The notes under the pieces were generated by a model. The model was not told the origin of the DNA. It was given only the letters and a program-made list of their open reading frames with translations, and searched no databases. 64,000 bases of DNA. Origin: Parolsenella massiliensis. GTDB lineage: Bacteria > Actinomycetota > Coriobacteriia > Coriobacteriales > Atopobiaceae. The stretch is from the NCBI RefSeq assembly GCF_900143685.1, contig NZ_LT671675.1, forward strand, positions 967,111 through 1,031,110. The letters are read 5' to 3'. Shown piece after piece: positions 27,102 through 38,166 of the stretch. Numbering within the stretch: the first letter of the stretch is position 1; every line of letters begins with the position of its first letter. Position numbers and translations under genes: made by a program.

Positions 27102-28189
27102 CACAGCGACGCCTCGAGCTCGTCTGCCAGGGCGAGGTAGTCGTCAAGCGCGGCGCAGTGCATGGCTCGCTCACGCCACGCGGCAGCCTCGGGAACGCCG
27201 CGCAGGTACCAGCCGGCAAGGCTGCGGGCACGTGCGATGTGGGCGCCCGTGGCACCCAGCAGACGTACGTGCAGGCGAAACGCGTTGAGCCGCATGGAAG
27301 GCGTCACCTCGGCCGGCTCCAGCCCGGCCATGACGCGCTTCGCGTTCGAGAAGACCCAGGGGTCGCCATAGCTGCCGCGCGCCACGAAGCAGGCGGCAGC
27401 GTCCGTCTCGCGCAGAAGCGAGGCCGCACGACGAGCGTCCAGGGCATCTCCCGATGCGATGACCGGCACGTCCACGGCCTCAACGATCTGGGCGATGGCC
27501 GCCGCGCTCGACTGGCCCCGGTACATCTGCGACGCAACGCGCCCATGGACGGCGATGGCCTGGGCACCGGCAGCCTCCATGGCTCGTGCGAACTCAACGC
27601 CCACGAGGTGGTCGGGCACCCGACCAAGCCTGATCTTCACGGTGACGGGCACGCTAAGCTCCTCGCGCAGCGCGCCCACGATGCGGGTCGCGAGCTCGGG
27701 ATCGTCGAGAAGGGCAGAGCCCGCGCCGCCTCGCGTGACCTTGGGCACGGGACAAGCCATGTTCACGTCAACGAGGGCAAGCCTGTCGCCAACGTGCTCT
27801 CCGAGCCGGCAGGCCGCCTCGCGGAAGTGCTCCGGGTCGGCACCGAACAGCTGGACGGCAAGGTCGGGCTCGGCCACGTTGGGCTCGACGAGCGACCAAG
27901 TCTTCTCGCTGCCATAGTGGATGCCGGTCACGCTCACCATCTCAGTGTAGGCAAGGGCCGCGCCGCCCGCGCGAGCCATCATGCGATAGGCCGCATCGGT
28001 GACGCTTGCCATGGGCGCCATGAGGAAGGGCGAGGTGCAGAGGCGCTCGCGAAGCGTCCCCGCAGGGCAGAAGGGCTCGGGCGGCCAGACAAGGCCTGCC
28101 AAGGCCGCCCCCGCCGCAATCACGCGGGAGGCCTCGTCGCTGCGGGCAAGGCGCGCCTGGTTTGCCACGATCTGGGAGGTGCGGGCCAC
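27101..28189 (-). CDS. dus: tRNA-dihydrouridine synthase
   Basis: 362 residues, GTG start directly after the lepA stop. The FMN TIM barrel starts at about residue 50 (FLMAPMASVTDAAYR). The catalytic Cys lies in DVNMACPVPKVTRGGAGSAL, with IAVHGRVASQMYRG and ARGSYGDPWVF near the phosphate-binding loop. Dus reduces uridines in the tRNA D-loop with NADPH. The first 45 residues are an extension absent from most DusB proteins, so a later start is possible. The lepA-dus-hemW order suggests one transcript. Confidence 0.92.
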   Translation of the reverse strand: MARTSQIVANQARLARSDEASRVIAAGAALAGLVWPPEPFCPAGTLRERLCTSPFLMAPMASVTDAAYRMMARAGGAALAYTEMVSVTGIHYGSEKTWSLVEPNVAEPDLAVQLFGADPEHFREAACRLGEHVGDRLALVDVNMACPVPKVTRGGAGSALLDDPELATRIVGALREELSVPVTVKIRLGRVPDHLVGVEFARAMEAAGAQAIAVHGRVASQMYRGQSSAAAIAQIVEAVDVPVIASGDALDARRAASLLRETDAAACFVARGSYGDPWVFSNAKRVMAGLEPAEVTPSMRLNAFRLHVRLLGATGAHIARARSLAGWYLRGVPEAAAWRERAMHCAALDDYLALADELEASL

Positions 28190-29998
<1,809 letters not shown>

Positions 29999-30075
29999 GA
30001 GCTCGATTCTAGCGTATTTCTTTGGCGCACCTGCGAGTTCTTTGCATTTCACATGCGCGGAGGCCTTGCGTCTGC

Positions 30076-30081
30076 TATACT
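30076..30081 (+). promoter_or_regulatory. rpsT: Candidate rpsT promoter (extended -10)
   Basis: TGC followed by TATACT forms an extended -10 element about 90 bp before the rpsT start. No consensus -35 is seen at 17 bp. The spot lies in the divergent lepA/rpsT spacer. Confidence 0.55.
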
Positions 30082-30170
30082 CACAAACTTGATTGCCGTG
30101 TCAGACGTTGGAAGCCCCACTCCCAACGCCAACAGAGGCCTCAAAGAAGAGAAATCGAAAGGATCTGCAC

Positions 30171-30434
30171 GTGGCTAACATCAAGTCGCAGAAGAAGCGC
30201 ATCATCACCGCCGAGAAGGCTCGCATGCGCAACAAGGCCGTCCGTTCCGAGCTGAAGACCGCTGTCAAGCGTGTCCGTGCCGCCGTCGAGGCCAACGACG
30301 CCGAGCTCGCTCAGGCCGAGGCCAACAAGGCCGGCAAGCTGCTCGACAAGGCCGCTTCCAAGGGCGTCATCCACAAGAACCAGGCTGCCCAGCGCAAGAG
30401 CGGCGTTCAGAAGCTCGTGAACACCATCAAGTAG
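30171..30434 (+). CDS. rpsT: 30S ribosomal protein S20
   Basis: 87 residues starting at GTG with GAAAGGA 7 nt upstream: [20 protein letters not shown], then Lys/Ala/Glu-rich helices ending [13 protein letters not shown]20 is a three-helix protein binding the 16S 5' domain. A GTG start for S20 is worth noting because rpsT of enterobacteria uses a weak UUG start for feedback control; a similar effect here is only a suggestion. A terminator follows. Confidence 0.96.
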   Translation: MANIKSQKKRIITAEKARMRNKAVRSELKTAVKRVRAAVEANDAELAQAEANKAGKLLDKAASKGVIHKNQAAQRKSGVQKLVNTIK

Positions 30435-30454
30435 CTTCTCGCAACAGCGAATCC

Positions 30455-30497
30455 AAGGAGCCCCGTCGGCGTGCTGGCCGGCGGGGCTCCTTCCTTG
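30455..30497 (+). terminator. Intrinsic terminator after rpsT
   Basis: The arms AAGGAGCCCCGTCGGC and GCCGGCGGGGCTCCTT pair over 16 bp with one G-U, with a 6-nt loop, followed by CCTTG. The stem is very strong. Because the arms are symmetric it may also stop holA read-through from the other side. Confidence 0.8.
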
Positions 30498-30535
30498 TGG
30501 AGAGGATGCGAGTCCCAACATGAGCTGGGCGAGGC

Positions 30536-31519
30536 TTAGCGGACGCCTCGGGAAGGCCCTGCGGCGCAAGGAGACGCCATGGCGAGGACGAAGCACGTGA
30601 AGGCGGTCTCGGAGTCCGCGCTTCCCTTGAGCGCGCGCTCGCACTCGGCCGCCTGGCCGAGAAGGGCGACGAGCTCGTCCATGCCAAACGCACGAGCCCA
30701 GCGCACGTGGTTCTTCACCTGCCAGGACTGCCTGCCCAGCTCATGGGCCAGGCCGCTCGCGGCACCGCGCGCGTCAAGGGACTTGGTGCAGATGAGCTCG
30801 CGAAGCCTTCCCACGAGCACGGAGTGGAGAAACACGAGCGACGGGGCCTTCATGAGTCCCAGCAGCTCCATGGCACGAGGCGCGTTCCTCTCGCACACGG
30901 CGTCCGCGAACGCCCAGGGGCTCACCTCGGCCACCTGAGCCACGTTGGCCTCGACGTCTGCCAGCGTGATGCGGCCGGAGGCCCCCACGAGCTCGACGAG
31001 CGTGGAGATCTGGTTGTCGAGGGCAACCGTTGACTCGCCCACGCGCTCCACGAGCTCCTGGGCTGCGGAGGCGTCCATGGAAAGGCCGTGCTTGCCGGCG
31101 AGCTTCACCACATAGGGCGGAAGCTCCCAGCGCTTAAGCGGGGCGCAGTCGACGACAGAATGGGGCCCCACCTTGGCCACGGCCTTGTACAGCCTCGTGT
31201 TCTTTGCGAGCTTCTCGGCCAAAAGGCACAGGACGCACTGCGGGTTGGGGTCCTTAAGGTAGGCCACCACGGCCTCCGAGACAGGCTTCGCCAGCCCCTC
31301 GGCGCCGTCAATGATCACCAGGCGGAAGTCGACGCCAAAGGGCAGGGTCTGAACGGAGGATATGAGCTGGTCGGGCTCCTCGATGGCATGTGCGTCAAGC
31401 TCGTCGAGATTGAAGTCCGCAAGGTCTTGGGGCACGCGAGAGCGCAGGCGGCGCACGGCCGCATCGCGCTTGAGCTCATCGGCACCAACGATGAGATATG
31501 CGGGCAGAAGTTCGGCCAT
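30536..31519 (-). CDS. holA: DNA polymerase III delta subunit
   Basis: 327 residues from the ATG at 31517-31519 with GGAGG 5 nt upstream. N-terminal segment AYLIVGADELKRDAAVRRL matches the family start; the AAA+-like domains and C-terminal collar (HELGRQSWQVKNHVRWARAF) follow. Delta opens the beta clamp in the clamp loader. It is downstream of comEC-comEA and convergent with rpsT, an arrangement also found in Bacillus and other Gram-positives. Confidence 0.92.
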   Translation of the reverse strand: MAELLPAYLIVGADELKRDAAVRRLRSRVPQDLADFNLDELDAHAIEEPDQLISSVQTLPFGVDFRLVIIDGAEGLAKPVSEAVVAYLKDPNPQCVLCLLAEKLAKNTRLYKAVAKVGPHSVVDCAPLKRWELPPYVVKLAGKHGLSMDASAAQELVERVGESTVALDNQISTLVELVGASGRITLADVEANVAQVAEVSPWAFADAVCERNAPRAMELLGLMKAPSLVFLHSVLVGRLRELICTKSLDARGAASGLAHELGRQSWQVKNHVRWARAFGMDELVALLGQAAECERALKGSADSETAFTCFVLAMASPCAAGPSRGVR

Positions 31520-31565
31520 TCGTCCTCCAAGGTAGTTTGCCCTCAGATTGTACCCCTCGCCTCCC

Positions 31566-33935
31566 CTACCTCTCGAGAGCGACGCCAACGCCTAAGGCGC
31601 CGGGCGTCACTGTGACGTCTCCATGGTCCTTCGTGCAGAGAAACCATGAGCCGCTATTCTCAAGGACCTCCACGCACTCGGGTGTGGGGTGCCCGTAGGA
31701 GTTTCCCTCGCCAGCGCTCGCCACGGCAACCTCGGCGCTCAGGGAGGCCGCCTCCCCTTCCGTGATCGAGACGCGCGAACCATGGTGTCCCACCTTGAGA
31801 ACGTCGATGTCGCCAACCTCGTCCAAAATCTGGGCAAGCACGTCTGATTCGGCATCGCCCGTGAGCAGCATCTTGAGGGCGCCCTCCCCCTCGCCATACG
31901 TCAGGAGAAGGCAAACCGAGTCCTCGTTCTCAGAGCCCGACGTGACATCCTTGGGCCACAGGCATGCAAGCGTGAATCCACCGAGGCGAAGCTCATCGCC
32001 CGCACGTAGCTCGCTCGCCCCGCTTCCTACGAGCAGCCTCGCCTCTTCCTCAAGGTCTCCATCAAACTCCTCGCTCACTCCGTCCCCAACGTAGAGTGAT
32101 CCGGTGGGCACAAGCCCGGCGAGGTCGCCCACGCCACCCACGTGGTCGTCATGCAGGTGCGTCAACACGACCCCGTCCAACCACAGCGTGTGCTGGCGAG
32201 CGAGCGCCTCGGCGATGGCACCCGAGGGCCCCGTGTCAACAAGCAGGGCATGTGGGCCATCCCGCACGAGGATGGCGTCTCCCTGGCCCACGTCGAGCAC
32301 GGTGACGCTTGGAGGTACAAGGATGTAAAGCCTAAGGAACGCCCCAACGAGGAGCACGGCCAACGCCGTGGCTCCCCGTCTGAGGACGCGGGGAGACGGC
32401 CTGGGCCACCAGACAAGCAGAAACGCTCCCACGCCGAGAGAGATAAGCGGAAGCCACGGCGGGGCAGCGACGGGGATACTCGCGAACGGAATGGACGCCA
32501 GCAGTCGTGCGAGCCCGACGACACCAGAGGAAAGCGCCGCCGCAGCGGCCATGGACACATCGCCGATGAACGGAACGAACGCGAGCAGGCAGGCCAGAAG
32601 GCCCACGAGCACAAGCGGCGAGAGGAGTGGGCCCACGATGACGCTTGCGAGCGGAGCCACGAGCGACAGCCTCCCAAAGGTGGTGACGACGAGCGCCCAC
32701 GTCGCCATCTGGCACGTGAGTGAGGCCGCGAGAGACGCGCGAACATATCTCCGGATCTTCGAGGCGGACGGCCGAAGCGATCGCGGCACCAGTCGCATGT
32801 CTCGATAGCTGCGGGGCGGTGCCAGGACATCAAGCACCGATCCGACGTAACGCGAGAGCAGGGATAGCGCGGCGACCGAGAGTGCAGACAGTTGAAACCC
32901 GAGGTCAGTGGCACAAAACGGATCGAACAGGCACATGACGATGCCTGCGAGCGCAAGGCCGGAGGGTGCATGCCCCCGGCGGCCCGTTCCCCTCCCCAAC
33001 GTAGTGGCAACGAGCATGGCCCACGAACGCAAGGCAGACATCGGACAGCCGCAAGCCATCACGAACAACCCAGAGAGCAGAAGGGAGCACCCAGATCGAA
33101 CTCCCCTCGATACGCCGATCACGAGAAGAATTCCGTCAACGAGGGCCGCAACGACAGCGAGATGAGCGCCGGAGACGGCAACGAGATGAGAGAGCCCGGC
33201 AGAGGAGAACACGTCGCTCACGCCGCTCGCCTTAAGCTGCCGCCTATCTCCCGCAACGACACCTGCGAGCAGCGCTTGGCCATCCCCACTCTCGGGAACG
33301 ATGGTTGAGACCATCTGCTCCCTAAAAGAGGCAAGCACACCCACCACGCCACTCGCTGGTTCTCGATCGACGATGCGAACCGCCTTCACCCTTCCGGCGA
33401 TTCCCTGCGACCGACTCGACACACCCCACTCGTCATCTCCGTTGGCCGCAAAGCGCCCGATGACACGAAGGGTCTCTCCCCGTGCCACGGATTCTGGAGA
33501 TGTGAGCCACACGCGAGCCTCCCCGCCCTGCGGGAGAAGCACGCGCGCACGGACGGTCCAGGATCCCTCGCTCTCGCTTGCGTCGCCCTCAACGACGATC
33601 GAGCACTGGGAGACGGGCGTCGAGGCCAGTTCGGACACCGCCGCATCAAGCCGAGCCAGCGCCACGCTTGACCATATGCCGGCCACAAAGAGGCCCGCTG
33701 CCAGGGCGATTACGACGTGCGAGGCGTGAACATATCCCAATCGCAAGAGCACGAGACCAATGAGGAAACAGACAAGCGCCGCGCACGCAGCCACAGCAAT
33801 GTCAGCAACCCCGCGCAAGACGAGAACGTCGCACACGACGAGTCCGACCATGCCCACAAACATGGGAGGGACATAGGGACGGTTCGGAAACGCCCCCTCC
33901 TCACAAGCTTTCCCCATACGATCCATGCGGCTCAC
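31566..33935 (-). CDS. comEC: Competence protein ComEC/Rec2, DNA uptake channel
   Basis: 789 residues. N-terminal spans and a DUF4131 OB-like external domain (about 90-215), the ComEC membrane core (about 230-520; SHLVAVSGAHLAVVAALVDG is the signature) and a C-terminal metallo-beta-lactamase domain (TVLDVGQGDAILVRDG, LTHLHDDHVGGVGDL, VLKVGHHGS). It forms the channel bringing single-stranded DNA across the membrane. It overlaps comEA by ATGA. All parts look intact, so the cell may be able to take up DNA. Confidence 0.95.
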   Translation of the reverse strand: MSRMDRMGKACEEGAFPNRPYVPPMFVGMVGLVVCDVLVLRGVADIAVAACAALVCFLIGLVLLRLGYVHASHVVIALAAGLFVAGIWSSVALARLDAAVSELASTPVSQCSIVVEGDASESEGSWTVRARVLLPQGGEARVWLTSPESVARGETLRVIGRFAANGDDEWGVSSRSQGIAGRVKAVRIVDREPASGVVGVLASFREQMVSTIVPESGDGQALLAGVVAGDRRQLKASGVSDVFSSAGLSHLVAVSGAHLAVVAALVDGILLVIGVSRGVRSGCSLLLSGLFVMACGCPMSALRSWAMLVATTLGRGTGRRGHAPSGLALAGIVMCLFDPFCATDLGFQLSALSVAALSLLSRYVGSVLDVLAPPRSYRDMRLVPRSLRPSASKIRRYVRASLAASLTCQMATWALVVTTFGRLSLVAPLASVIVGPLLSPLVLVGLLACLLAFVPFIGDVSMAAAAALSSGVVGLARLLASIPFASIPVAAPPWLPLISLGVGAFLLVWWPRPSPRVLRRGATALAVLLVGAFLRLYILVPPSVTVLDVGQGDAILVRDGPHALLVDTGPSGAIAEALARQHTLWLDGVVLTHLHDDHVGGVGDLAGLVPTGSLYVGDGVSEEFDGDLEEEARLLVGSGASELRAGDELRLGGFTLACLWPKDVTSGSENEDSVCLLLTYGEGEGALKMLLTGDAESDVLAQILDEVGDIDVLKVGHHGSRVSITEGEAASLSAEVAVASAGEGNSYGHPTPECVEVLENSGSWFLCTKDHGDVTVTPGALGVGVALER

Positions 33936-34576
33936 ACGCAGACATGGTCGCGAAGCTTGGCGAACTTCTTCTCCCCAATGCCGTTCACGCGCATGAGGTC
34001 CTCGGGAGAGGAGAAGGGGCCGTTTGCATCCCTGTCCTCGACGATGGCCGCAGCCGTTGACGGGCCCACTCCAGGCAGGCTGTCCAGCTCCTCTACCGTT
34101 GCGGAATTGATGTTTACGAGCGATGAGCCCGCGTCCGAGGAGCCAGCCGTGGCCGAACCAGCGGCGTCCCCAGCCTCCGCAGGTGCCACTTCCCCCTGCA
34201 GGGGAACATGCACCTTCTGTCCGTCCCCGAGCGGCGCGGCAAGGTTCATCGACGTCGTGTCCGCCCCCTCGACAAGCCCGCCGGCGGCATCGACCGCATC
34301 GCCCACGCGCGGGATTTCAGACCGCAGCTCATAGACACCGGGGTTGACCACGGCGCCGTCGACGTGGACCACGACCACCACCAACCGATCGGTCGTCGCC
34401 GCCACGATCGCCGTCTGTGGGCGCTCAGTCTCGGCCTGTCGCTCGACCGTCACGCCAGAAGAGGGCTTCAGCAGCATGAGCGAGGCAAAAGCAACCAAGG
34501 CCACGACGGCCACAATGACGAGGAACACCCTGCCCCGAGCATCATGGCCCGCTCCCCTGCCACGCATCTGCGCCAT
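33932..34576 (-). CDS. comEA: Competence protein ComEA, DNA receptor
   Basis: 214 residues from the ATG at 34574-34576 (AGGAGGT upstream). One N-terminal span (RVFLVIVAVVALVAFASLML), an SLBB domain (VVHVDGAVVNPGVYEL), a Ser/Ala-rich linker and a C-terminal helix-hairpin-helix pair (VNINSATVEELDSLPGVGPS). ComEA is a surface DNA-binding protein that hands DNA to ComEC, whose gene follows with a 4-bp overlap. The longer open frame upstream has no SD and would cross the thiI terminator region. Confidence 0.93.
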   Translation of the reverse strand: MAQMRGRGAGHDARGRVFLVIVAVVALVAFASLMLLKPSSGVTVERQAETERPQTAIVAATTDRLVVVVVHVDGAVVNPGVYELRSEIPRVGDAVDAAGGLVEGADTTSMNLAAPLGDGQKVHVPLQGEVAPAEAGDAAGSATAGSSDAGSSLVNINSATVEELDSLPGVGPSTAAAIVEDRDANGPFSSPEDLMRVNGIGEKKFAKLRDHVCV

Positions 34577-34702
34577 CCCAACCACCTCCTTGCCCTCATC
34601 CTGACCAAGGAAGTGCTGCCATACGCTGCAATCTCCAAGAAAGTCCCGCACCGTCAAACGCAAACCTTGCAGAAATCCAACAGGATTTGCCGCTTTCGAT
34701 GC

Positions 34703-34740
34703 AAAAAATGCCCGACCAGCTGTTGAAAGCTGATCGGGCA
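34703..34740 (-). terminator. Intrinsic terminator of thiI
   Basis: On the minus strand TGCCCGATCAGCT, a 6-nt loop and AGCTGGTCGGGCA (one wobble) are followed by TTTTTT. It ends the rpoZ-thiI transcript before comEA. Confidence 0.92.
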
Positions 34741-34780
34741 CCTGCATCTACCAGGAGATGTTCAAAAATAATTCAAGGGA

Positions 34781-36037
34781 CTACTCGTCCGAACCCTGTG
34801 GCCACTCTGCGGGAGCCAGCTCGCGATGTCTCGCCTTGAGCTCACGAGGCGGACGATACGAGGAGCACGTGTCGAAGTCGACGTACTCGATCGTCTCCAT
34901 GAGGTGCTTCACCATGGCATCGTGGTCGAAGGTCTCCCACGCACGACGAACCGCGTCGAGGTGCGCATGAGTCTCGGGACGGCGTGGCATGAAGAGCGTG
35001 CAGCAGTCAGGCGCCGTCTGGGCACTGATGTCATACGTTCCGATCTGACGGGCACGGTCGATGATCTCAATCTTGTCCGTGCCGATGAGCGGACGGAACA
35101 CCGGAATGCGCGCGACGTCGTTCGTGGCGGTGATGTTGTCAAGCGTCTGCGAGGCAACCTGGCCAAGAGACTCGCCCGTGACGAGGGCCTTGGCACCCTC
35201 GAGCTCGGCGACGGCCTGGGCAACCTCGAACATGAGACGACGATACATGATCACGCGAAGCGACTGCGGGGCCTTGAGAGAGATCTCTCGCTGGCACTCG
35301 CCGAAGGGAACCACGTACAGACGGCCGATGACGCCGGCGGGCTCGAGCGCACGAACGATGTCCTGGGTAAGCCACTCGGAGGCATCGCTCGTCATGGGCC
35401 TGCCCGAGAAGTGCACGGGAATGCAGGTGGCACCGCGGCGTCCCACCATCCATGTGGCAACCGGCGAGTCAAAGCCGCTCGAGAGCAGCGTCACCACCTT
35501 GCCGGCCGTACCCACGGGAAGCCCGCCGGCACCGCGCATGGAGGCGGCATCGGCGTAGACGTAGACGTCGGACTGCACGACGTGCACGTTGACCGTGACG
35601 TCGGGCTGGTGCATCTGGACCTTCTTCTCAGGGAAGGCATCACACAGCACGGCGCCGACCTGACGGTTGAGGTCGATGCTGTGAATGGGATAGTCCGTGT
35701 TCGACCTGCGCCCGTGCACCTTGAACGACTCGAAGGGCTCGCAACCCTTAAGGCTCTCGACCGCCGCGGCGTTGTACTGCTCGGGGTCTCGCTCACACTT
35801 GAAGGCGACGGAGACACGCGCCACACCGGGAACGCACGCAATGAGGCCAGGAACATCCTGTGGGACGGCTCCATCCTCGAAGTGGACGCGAACATAGCCC
35901 GCAAGGCGCTCGACGTGGGCCGAACGCCCCTTGAGGGCGCGCTTGAGGTTGGTGATGAGCTGGCGCTCGAAGGTAGAGCGGTTCTTGCCCTTCAGACCAA
36001 TCTCGTGATAGTGGACGAGGCAGACTTTGGAAGTCAC
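34781..36037 (-). CDS. thiI: tRNA 4-thiouridine synthase ThiI
   Basis: 418 residues. N-terminal ferredoxin-like and THUMP domains (about 1-165) precede the PP-loop adenylating domain with SSGFDSPVATW (SGGxDS type) and VTGESLGQVASQTLDN. No rhodanese domain with its catalytic Cys follows, so sulfur must come from a separate cysteine desulfurase, as in B. subtilis. ThiI makes s4U8 in tRNA and can supply sulfur for thiamin. It lies 3 bp after rpoZ. Confidence 0.93.
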   Translation of the reverse strand: MTSKVCLVHYHEIGLKGKNRSTFERQLITNLKRALKGRSAHVERLAGYVRVHFEDGAVPQDVPGLIACVPGVARVSVAFKCERDPEQYNAAAVESLKGCEPFESFKVHGRRSNTDYPIHSIDLNRQVGAVLCDAFPEKKVQMHQPDVTVNVHVVQSDVYVYADAASMRGAGGLPVGTAGKVVTLLSSGFDSPVATWMVGRRGATCIPVHFSGRPMTSDASEWLTQDIVRALEPAGVIGRLYVVPFGECQREISLKAPQSLRVIMYRRLMFEVAQAVAELEGAKALVTGESLGQVASQTLDNITATNDVARIPVFRPLIGTDKIEIIDRARQIGTYDISAQTAPDCCTLFMPRRPETHAHLDAVRRAWETFDHDAMVKHLMETIEYVDFDTCSSYRPPRELKARHRELAPAEWPQGSDE

Positions 36038-36040
36038 GGG

Positions 36041-36328
36041 TTACTCGCCAATCTTGGTGTTGGTGTCCTTGATGGCCTCGTCAAAGTCTTCCTTGACGTA
36101 CCCAAGCGTGCCGTTGGCGATCTCATCCATGGCGATGGAGGTCGTGTCCTGGCCGGAGACGACGGTCGTGATGTCGTCCACGTCCTGGATGGCCGTCACG
36201 CGAAGGTGCTGGCCACGCAGCATGTTGTTGATGTCGCACGCGCGCTTGGAGGCAACGGAGCACAGCAGGAACGGGTTGTGCTCGGTCTGCTCCAGCAGGT
36301 CGTCGATTTCAGGCTTGATGACAGACAT
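36041..36328 (-). CDS. rpoZ: RNA polymerase omega subunit
   Basis: 95 residues: KPEIDDLLEQTEHNPFLLCS, VASKRACDINNMLRG and a C-terminal acidic tail match RpoZ. Omega stabilises the beta' subunit. It sits 12 bp after gmk, the conserved gmk-rpoZ pair, and 3 bp before thiI. Confidence 0.92.
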   Translation of the reverse strand: MSVIKPEIDDLLEQTEHNPFLLCSVASKRACDINNMLRGQHLRVTAIQDVDDITTVVSGQDTTSIAMDEIANGTLGYVKEDFDEAIKDTNTKIGE

Positions 36329-36340
36329 TGCTTGGGAACC

Positions 36341-36907
36341 TCAATTCATCTCATGGGAGTCAAGAACACGGAGCAGCTCCGCGCAAGCCTCCTGAAGGTC
36401 ATCGTTGACAACGCGCTCGTCGTACTCGCTGGCCTTTTCCATCTCGCCGGCGGCGTCTGCGAGCCTCAGCTCGAGGCTCTGCTCGTCCTCGGTGCCGCGC
36501 CCGCGAAGGCGCTGCTCAAGCACCTCCATGGAGGGAGGCTCGATGAAGACGAGGACGGCGTCCGGATAGACCTTGCGTACGTTGAGGGCACCCTGGACGT
36601 CGATCTCGAGGATCACGGAGCGGCCCGCCTCGAGGTTGCGGTCCACCTCCGAGCGCAGGGTGCCGTAGCAGTTGCCATGGACGTTGGCCCACTCGAGAAA
36701 CTCGCCGGCCTCGACGCGGCTGGCGAACTCCTCCTTGCAAAGGAAGTGGTACGAGACTCCGTCCACCTCACCTGGGCGTGGCTGCCTCGTTGTGGCCGAG
36801 ACCGTCAGGCCCAGGTCGGGGCGCTGCTCCCTCACAAGGGAGACGAGCGTGCCCTTACCCGCGCCCGACGGTCCGGAGACGACGAACAGTCTGGGTGTGC
36901 GCGACAC
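36341..36907 (-). CDS. gmk: Guanylate kinase
   Basis: 188 residues. P-loop VVSGPSGAGKGTLVSLV, GMP-binding SATTRQPRPGEVDGVSYHF and EIDVQGALNVRKVYPDAVLV are all present. The enzyme makes GDP from GMP and ATP. Its GTG/ATG region overlaps the stop of the mIHF gene by one base. Length is typical. Confidence 0.96.
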   Translation of the reverse strand: MSRTPRLFVVSGPSGAGKGTLVSLVREQRPDLGLTVSATTRQPRPGEVDGVSYHFLCKEEFASRVEAGEFLEWANVHGNCYGTLRSEVDRNLEAGRSVILEIDVQGALNVRKVYPDAVLVFIEPPSMEVLEQRLRGRGTEDEQSLELRLADAAGEMEKASEYDERVVNDDLQEACAELLRVLDSHEMN

Positions 36908-37215
36908 TACTTCGAGAGGATCTCGAGGAGGGCCTCACGCTGGCGAAGGCCGAGACCCTGGACGCGGCGCTTCGGGGAAATCTCGAGCTCGTCCATGATC
37001 TTGGCGGCCTTGGCCTTGCCGTAGCCCGGGAGCGACTCGATGAGGGCGCGGACGGGCATGCGGGTGGCGGCGGGGTCATCGGAGTCGAGCACGTACTCGA
37101 GCGTGACCTGACCGGTCTTGATCTTCTCGCGAAGCTCGGCACGGGCGTGACGAGCCTCGGCGGCCTTCTTCAGGTTGGCAGCGCGCTGCTCCTCGGAAAG
37201 CTGAGGGAGAGCCAT
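36907..37215 (-). CDS. mihF: Integration host factor, actinobacterial type (mIHF)
   Basis: 102 residues: LPQLSEEQRAANLKKAAEAR, then a helix-two-turn-helix core with SLPGYGKAKAAKIMDELEIS and KRRVQGLGLRQREALLEIL. mIHF is a nucleoid protein found in actinobacteria, unrelated to proteobacterial IHF. It supports the phylum assignment. The ATG at 37213-37215 has GGAGG 5 nt upstream. The gene heads the transcript mIHF-gmk-rpoZ-thiI, the same neighbourhood as in Streptomyces and Mycobacterium. Confidence 0.93.
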   Translation of the reverse strand: MALPQLSEEQRAANLKKAAEARHARAELREKIKTGQVTLEYVLDSDDPAATRMPVRALIESLPGYGKAKAAKIMDELEISPKRRVQGLGLRQREALLEILSK

Positions 37216-37291
37216 TGTTTCCTCCAAACATAGAACTAACAATCAAAGGAACCGCAGGGAACAGGTAGGTCCCCGGAATCGGCTGTATGCA

Positions 37292-37320
37292 ACTATGGCA
37301 ATAGAGCTGCCGTTTTGCAA
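37292..37320 (-). promoter_or_regulatory. Candidate promoter of mIHF-gmk-rpoZ-thiI
   Basis: On the minus strand TTGCAA (37315-37320), 17 bp and CATAGT (37292-37297). It lies 77 bp before the mIHF start in an AT-richer spacer. Both boxes match four of six consensus positions. Confidence 0.4.
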
Positions 37321-37331
37321 GAACTTAGACA

Positions 37332-37408
37332 TAAAAAGCTCCCCGTTTTGGCCAATTTACCACCAGTTTTGCACTCGGATGGACACTTTGTGGCCTTTTT
37401 CGGGGAGC
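37332..37408 (-). terminator. Terminator downstream of pyrF
   Basis: On the minus strand GCTCCCCG and CGGGGAGC form the outer stem, with GGCCA/TGGCC pairing inside, and TTTTTA follows. The loop is long (about 30 nt), so efficiency is uncertain. It ends the pyr operon. Confidence 0.6.
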
Positions 37409-37428
37409 CCTTTTAAACGCAAGGCGGA

Positions 37429-38157
37429 CTAGGCGCGCTCGAGCTCGTCGACGATCGCCTCGAAAGCGGCGACGGGGTCGGCGGCCTGCGTGATGGGCCT
37501 GCCAACCACGATGTGGCTCGCCCCCGCCTCGATGGCGGCGGCTGGGGTGGCCACGCGGCTCTGGTCGCCAAGCGCGGCGCCTGCCGGGCGCACGCCGGGC
37601 GTCACGATGAGGGCATCGGGACCGAGAAGCTCACGCATCTCGCGGGCCTCGCGCGGCGAGCAGACGATGCCGTCGAGACCCGAGTCCACAGCGAGCTTTG
37701 CGAGCGCGGCGGCCTGCTCGGGAATCGGGCGCGTGACGCCCACCTTGGCGAGCTCGTCAGCATCCATGCTCGTGAGCACGGTGATGGCGATGACGTAGGG
37801 CTTGTGGCCGTACTCTGCAAGGGCCTCCCCAGCACCCTCGTGGCAGGCGCGAAGCATCGCCTCGGAACCGGAACCGTGGACGGTCACGAGGTCAGCGCCC
37901 GTGTGGGCCGCACTCTTGACCGCGCCGCGGACCTGGTGGGGGATGTCGTGGAACTTGGAGTCAACGAACACCTTAAAGCCACGATTGCGCAGCTCAGAAA
38001 CGAGCGGGAGGCCACCGTCATAGATGAGCGTGATGCCGACCTTAAGCCAGGTGGCGTGGCCCTCGAGCTTGTCAGCAAGCGCGCGGGCCTCGTCAGGGCC
38101 GCAGTCGAGCGCCACCATGATGCGGTCGCGCGCGGAGAGGTTGTCGAACCTACCCAT
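37429..38157 (-). CDS. pyrF: Orotidine 5'-phosphate decarboxylase
   Basis: 242 residues. Active-site motif VFVDSKFHDIPHQV (DxKxxDI), phosphate loop VTPGVRP and IVVGRPITQAADP. It converts OMP to UMP, the last step of the pathway encoded here. It is the final gene of pyrRBCKDF, 9 bp after pyrD. Confidence 0.96.
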   Translation of the reverse strand: MGRFDNLSARDRIMVALDCGPDEARALADKLEGHATWLKVGITLIYDGGLPLVSELRNRGFKVFVDSKFHDIPHQVRGAVKSAAHTGADLVTVHGSGSEAMLRACHEGAGEALAEYGHKPYVIAITVLTSMDADELAKVGVTRPIPEQAAALAKLAVDSGLDGIVCSPREAREMRELLGPDALIVTPGVRPAGAALGDQSRVATPAAAIEAGASHIVVGRPITQAADPVAAFEAIVDELERA

Positions 38158-38166
38158 ATGTGTCCC

